DNA of 7,677 nucleotides, taken from Nitrososphaerales archaeon TH5896 (lineage in GTDB: Archaea; Thermoproteota; Nitrososphaeria; Nitrososphaerales; Nitrososphaeraceae). Position 1 is the first letter of the stretch; every line of letters begins with the position of its first letter. Positions 5,702-7,677 of this stretch are shown here, piece after piece. Both the position numbers and the translations under genes were made by a program. The stretch spans positions 1-7,677 of the forward strand of contig JAATVP010000181.1 of NCBI GenBank assembly GCA_014523625.1, written 5' to 3'. The notes under the pieces were generated by a model. That model was not told the origin of the DNA and ran no database searches. It saw nothing but the letters and a program-made list of their open reading frames with translations.

Positions 5702-6035
5702 GGATCAACTGCCACGGTTATATTTTTAATTAATACAAATTTTGACGCAAGTATGAGGATATCTCAATGGGTGAATGCCCATTAAATTTTCAATTACACC
5801 TTATCTTATCACTTTTTTGGTATCAAGTAACGAGATACAAATCTTTTAGGGAACGCTTGCACAATACCCCATGCAGTACAGTTGTTGGGTTACATTATCA
5901 TGTATGTATTATGATTGGCAAAAAGTAGGACGGATAGGTTCAAACTAAAAAATCTGCAGTTAGAGCCCTGATCTCAATACCAATTATTCGATTCGTAAAT
6001 ATTGAGCTGGACGCTTAATTCCAATAGTTTAGCGA
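5702..6035. other. Intergenic region between the small anchored protein and the VTT gene
   Basis: This 334-bp stretch has no credible gene; the longest ATG frame noted gives 26 codons near 5871. It contains the terminator-like hairpin at 5766-5790, a T6 run at about 5813-5818, and an AT-rich GTAAATATT at about 5996-6004 that could be the promoter of the VTT gene. Confidence 0.5.
5766..5790 (+). terminator. Hairpin plus short T-run after the small anchored protein gene
   Basis: AATGGG (5766-5771) and CCCATT (5778-5783) pair perfectly around a 6-base loop and are followed by AAATTTT. The hairpin lies 65 bases after the stop at 5701. A further T5 tract lies at about 5724-5728, nearer the stop. 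Confidence 0.4.
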
Positions 6036-6704
6036 TTGACTCTTTTGGAGGAGATCTTTTCTATAGGCGGTAGTCTAGGTTACGCTGGAGTCTTGATAGC
6101 AACTTTGATCATTAGCCTAATCGTCTTCGTACCGATCCCATATATTCCAGTCTTAGTTATTGCGCTACTTAGCGGTAAGTTCGACCCGAATCTGCTGGCA
6201 CTATCCTCTGCCATCGGGGTGACCTTAGGTCGAACAACAGTTTTCTTAGCTAGCTATCACGGAAGGAGCCTTATCAAAAAGAAAACTTTAACTCGAATGA
6301 CTCCATTGCAATTGTTGTTAGCAAGATATGGTTCTCTAGGCTCATTTGTAGCAGCATTAACTCCTTTTCCACCAGATGACATTTTTATAATACTCCTTGG
6401 TATTTCTAAATTTACTCCATGGAAGTTTATAGTCACAACATTCTTTGGAAAGCTCATAGTCAATTTGGCAGTCGTCTGGATACTCTTAATTTGGGGAATG
6501 CCGCTGGCCCTTCAGATACTAAACAGAACTTCTGATCCCGTGTACCTGGCCTTGGTCGCAACAGTTAGCGTGTCACTAGTAAGTTGTCTCCTTTACTTCA
6601 TGACTAGGCTCGATTGGGTTTCAATAATCGGTAAGCGGTTCCCATGGACCCTAGGCGGTCATGGCGCAGATGATAACGAGTCAAATGGGGAGGCAAAAAT
6701 TTGA
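6036..6704 (+). CDS. VTT-domain (DedA/SNARE-associated Golgi-like) multi-pass membrane protein
   Basis: This 222-residue protein has about five hydrophobic segments (roughly 14-44, 53-74, 101-124, 127-155, 169-190). In the centre is YGSLGSFVAALTPFPPDDIF at about residues 98-117 followed by ILLGISKFTPWKF. A Y/F-G-x-x-G-x-F-x-A-x-x-P-x-P-x-D-D stretch leading into a helical hairpin is characteristic of the VTT/DedA and YqaA-like families. DedA-family proteins are implicated in lipid-carrier flipping and membrane homeostasis; the role in archaea is unproven. The tail is hydrophilic (GGHGADDNESNGEAKI) and probably outside the bilayer. The only start consistent with the full first helix is TTG 6036, just after an in-frame TAG at 6030-6032. 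A second in-frame TTG at 6045 is possible. No Shine-Dalgarno precedes 6036, and the GGAGGAG at 6046-6052 lies inside the gene. The gene is followed by T-rich terminator signals. Confidence 0.85.
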   Translation: MTLLEEIFSIGGSLGYAGVLIATLIISLIVFVPIPYIPVLVIALLSGKFDPNLLALSSAIGVTLGRTTVFLASYHGRSLIKKKTLTRMTPLQLLLARYGSLGSFVAALTPFPPDDIFIILLGISKFTPWKFIVTTFFGKLIVNLAVVWILLIWGMPLALQILNRTSDPVYLALVATVSVSLVSCLLYFMTRLDWVSIIGKRFPWTLGGHGADDNESNGEAKI

Positions 6705-6708
6705 TTCA

Positions 6709-6739
6709 GAGTCTTTTTCAGTCAGGCATTTTTTATGCC
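6709..6739 (+). terminator. T-tracts and GGCAT/ATGCC hairpin after the VTT gene
   Basis: T5 at 6713-6717 is followed by GGCAT (6725-6729), a T5 loop and ATGCC (6735-6739), starting a few bases after the stop at 6704. Multiple T-tracts close to a stop are typical of archaeal intrinsic termination. Confidence 0.5.
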
Positions 6740-6840
6740 GTTGTCTCCGGGTTTCGTCAATTGGCTTTTGAAGATAAGCGTAATAGATCCTCTCTACCGA
6801 CTATCCATTTGAGCACGGCGATAAACTAATTATCGATTAA

Positions 6841-6871
6841 AGATATATCACCTGTGAATCAGGGTATATCT
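6841..6871. repeat. 11-bp interrupted hairpin between convergent VTT and ctaA genes
   Basis: AGATATA (6841-6847) pairs with TATATCT (6865-6871) and CCTG (6851-6854) pairs with CAGG (6860-6863). The two stems are separated by a small internal loop and closed by TGAAT. It lies 82 bases beyond the ctaA stop and could be part of its 3' end. A separate 14-bp palindrome, TGAATG-TG-CATTCA, lies at 6903-6916. Confidence 0.35.
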
Positions 6872-6952
6872 GGATTACATTTGTAGTTCAATCTGAGTTA
6901 GCTGAATGTGCATTCACATATTGTACTCTAACCCTCTACCAATCATTATCCC

Positions 6953-7447
6953 TCAATTTAATTCAGAAGAGGCTTTATTTGGGACAGGATGGCCCGTGAA
7001 GTCAGGATAAGATAGAATAAAGGTCAGTAAAGCAAATGCTAAGGATAAGACGCCTACTCCAGTATGGATAGCGACTGTGATAGGTTGTAGATCTGAAAAT
7101 ACAACTAGCATCCCAATTGCAATTTGGATCGAAACTGCCACGGCGGTTGCGGTAGCAGCCTTTCTAGATTTGACAAATCTTTTGATTGCGTAGAACGCTG
7201 TAATATAAACAGAGACAGTCATAATCAATGCCATGATCCTGTGAACGTATTCTAAGAAGTATTCTCCTTCAGGAGACAGACTGAATCCAGTCGGGCACAA
7301 CGGCCAATCGGAACACGAGAGTCCTTGCCCCCGGGCGCTGATAAAGGCCCCAATAATTACGACCGTAAAGACCAAACCAAGTGAAACAAATGAAAGGACT
7401 CGAAATACTCTTCGTCCTTTAATATTTTGTTTTCCAGTGAAACTCAT
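6953..7447 (-). CDS. ctaA: Compact (half-size) heme A synthase, CtaA/Cox15 family
   Basis: This 164-residue, four-helix protein has helices at about 17-37, 68-90, 98-118 and 123-147. Heme A synthase oxidises the C8 methyl of heme O to a formyl group, giving heme A for the cytochrome oxidase. Family marks are GAFISARGQGLSCSDWPLC at about 33-51, with the Cys45/Cys51 pair in the extracytoplasmic loop, then FLEYVHRIMA with Glu66 and heme-ligand His69, and VAIHTGVGVL with His128. Bacterial and mitochondrial enzymes are about twice as long, with two four-helix halves. A half-length archaeal form is known from Aeropyrum pernix and may act as a homodimer. The start is ATG 7447, preceded by a Shine-Dalgarno-like GAGGG (7456-7460 on the minus strand, 8-base spacing), unlike the other genes here. 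No ctaB or oxidase subunit gene is visible in the window. Confidence 0.93.
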   Translation of the reverse strand: MSFTGKQNIKGRRVFRVLSFVSLGLVFTVVIIGAFISARGQGLSCSDWPLCPTGFSLSPEGEYFLEYVHRIMALIMTVSVYITAFYAIKRFVKSRKAATATAVAVSIQIAIGMLVVFSDLQPITVAIHTGVGVLSLAFALLTFILSYPDFTGHPVPNKASSELN

Positions 7448-7677
7448 GATCTAATCCCTCAAAACTGGTAACATAATCTGAACAGAATTTAGATCTTGTG
7501 AATCGTGCATTTGAACGTTGCTTAAAACATAGCAAAACAACGTCGTACAATGCAAACACAAAGAATATGAACCAATCAAGACATAAAATATTTGCAGAAA
7601 TTACACCTCTGCTGGCAAAATGTATAGCTTGCATCTGTGCATGCGCAAGCTATACTCTTCTTTCTTTTCAAGGAGAA
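7448..7677. other. Upstream region of ctaA to window edge, with a perfect inverted repeat
   Basis: This 230-bp stretch holds the ctaA leader and promoter. AT-rich candidates are AATTTAGATC (7487-7496) and CTTAAAAC (7520-7527), neither decisive. A short plus-strand frame opens at ATG 7567 and is still open at the last base after 37 codons; it has no recognisable motif but could be the beginning of a divergent gene. A minus-strand frame (7419-7634) overlaps the ctaA start and looks spurious. Confidence 0.45.
7622..7655. repeat. Perfect 11-bp inverted repeat followed by a pyrimidine tract
   Basis: GTATAGCTTGC (7622-7632) and GCAAGCTATAC (7645-7655) are exact reverse complements around 12 bases. 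That spacer includes the palindrome GCATGC (7639-7644). A run of T and C (7656-7669) follows on the plus strand. It is the strongest stem in the window and could be a terminator, an operator or an RNA structure. Confidence 0.5.

Noticed and set aside
6046..6052. GGAGGAG as a Shine-Dalgarno for a downstream start of the VTT gene
   Set aside because: No ATG/GTG/TTG lies at a suitable distance after it, and a later start would delete part of the first helix; it encodes Glu-Glu.
7419..7634. 71-codon minus-strand frame upstream of ctaA
   Set aside because: It overlaps the ctaA start in another frame and its ATG falls next to the inverted repeat at 7622-7655; composition is not convincing.
7567..7677. 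37-codon plus-strand frame from ATG 7567 open to the edge
   Set aside because: Could be the start of a divergent gene, but it is too short and Cys/Ala-rich without a recognised motif to call.

Overview
The window most likely comes from an ammonia-oxidising archaeon of the Nitrososphaeria (Thaumarchaeota), probably the Nitrososphaera/Nitrosocosmicus side. This is inferred from gene content and style: a membrane-anchored blue-copper protein, a half-size archaeal heme A synthase, an F420/FMN-type PPOX protein, a twin-PDZ secreted serine protease, a tiny secreted two-cysteine protein, AT-rich DNA, TATA-like boxes close to start codons and few Shine-Dalgarno sites. No rRNA, tRNA or other phylogenetic marker is present, so the assignment rests on resemblance only. 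Coding density is low (about 60 percent), with several 250-740 bp gaps.

Layout, left to right. 1-108: the 3' end of a beta-propeller sugar dehydrogenase-like gene (+). 439-867: PPOX-class flavin/F420 oxidoreductase (+), with a 14-bp palindrome upstream. 1130-1720: membrane-anchored cupredoxin (-). 1721-2408: a 688-bp divergent intergenic region with T-tracts and possible small transcripts. 2409-4172: secreted HtrA-like serine protease with two PDZ domains (+). 4364-4591: small secreted protein (-), converging on the protease across a hairpin/T-tract terminator. 4592-5333: a 742-bp stretch with no convincing gene. 5334-5701: small membrane-anchored protein (+) whose natural ATG is one base out of frame with the rest of the gene. 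6036-6704: VTT/DedA-like multi-pass membrane protein (+). 6953-7447: compact heme A synthase CtaA (-). 7448-7677: noncoding or gene-edge DNA with a perfect 11-bp inverted repeat.

Every gene appears to be its own transcription unit; no operon is visible. The shared theme is the cell envelope and respiration. CtaA makes heme A for the terminal oxidase, the cupredoxin is a likely extracytoplasmic electron carrier, the protease handles protein quality outside the membrane, and the VTT protein and the small anchored proteins are envelope components. I see no defence system, mobile element or CRISPR array. The points most worth checking are the apparent frameshift at 5345-5349 and the Glu in place of the catalytic Asp in the HtrA-like protease.
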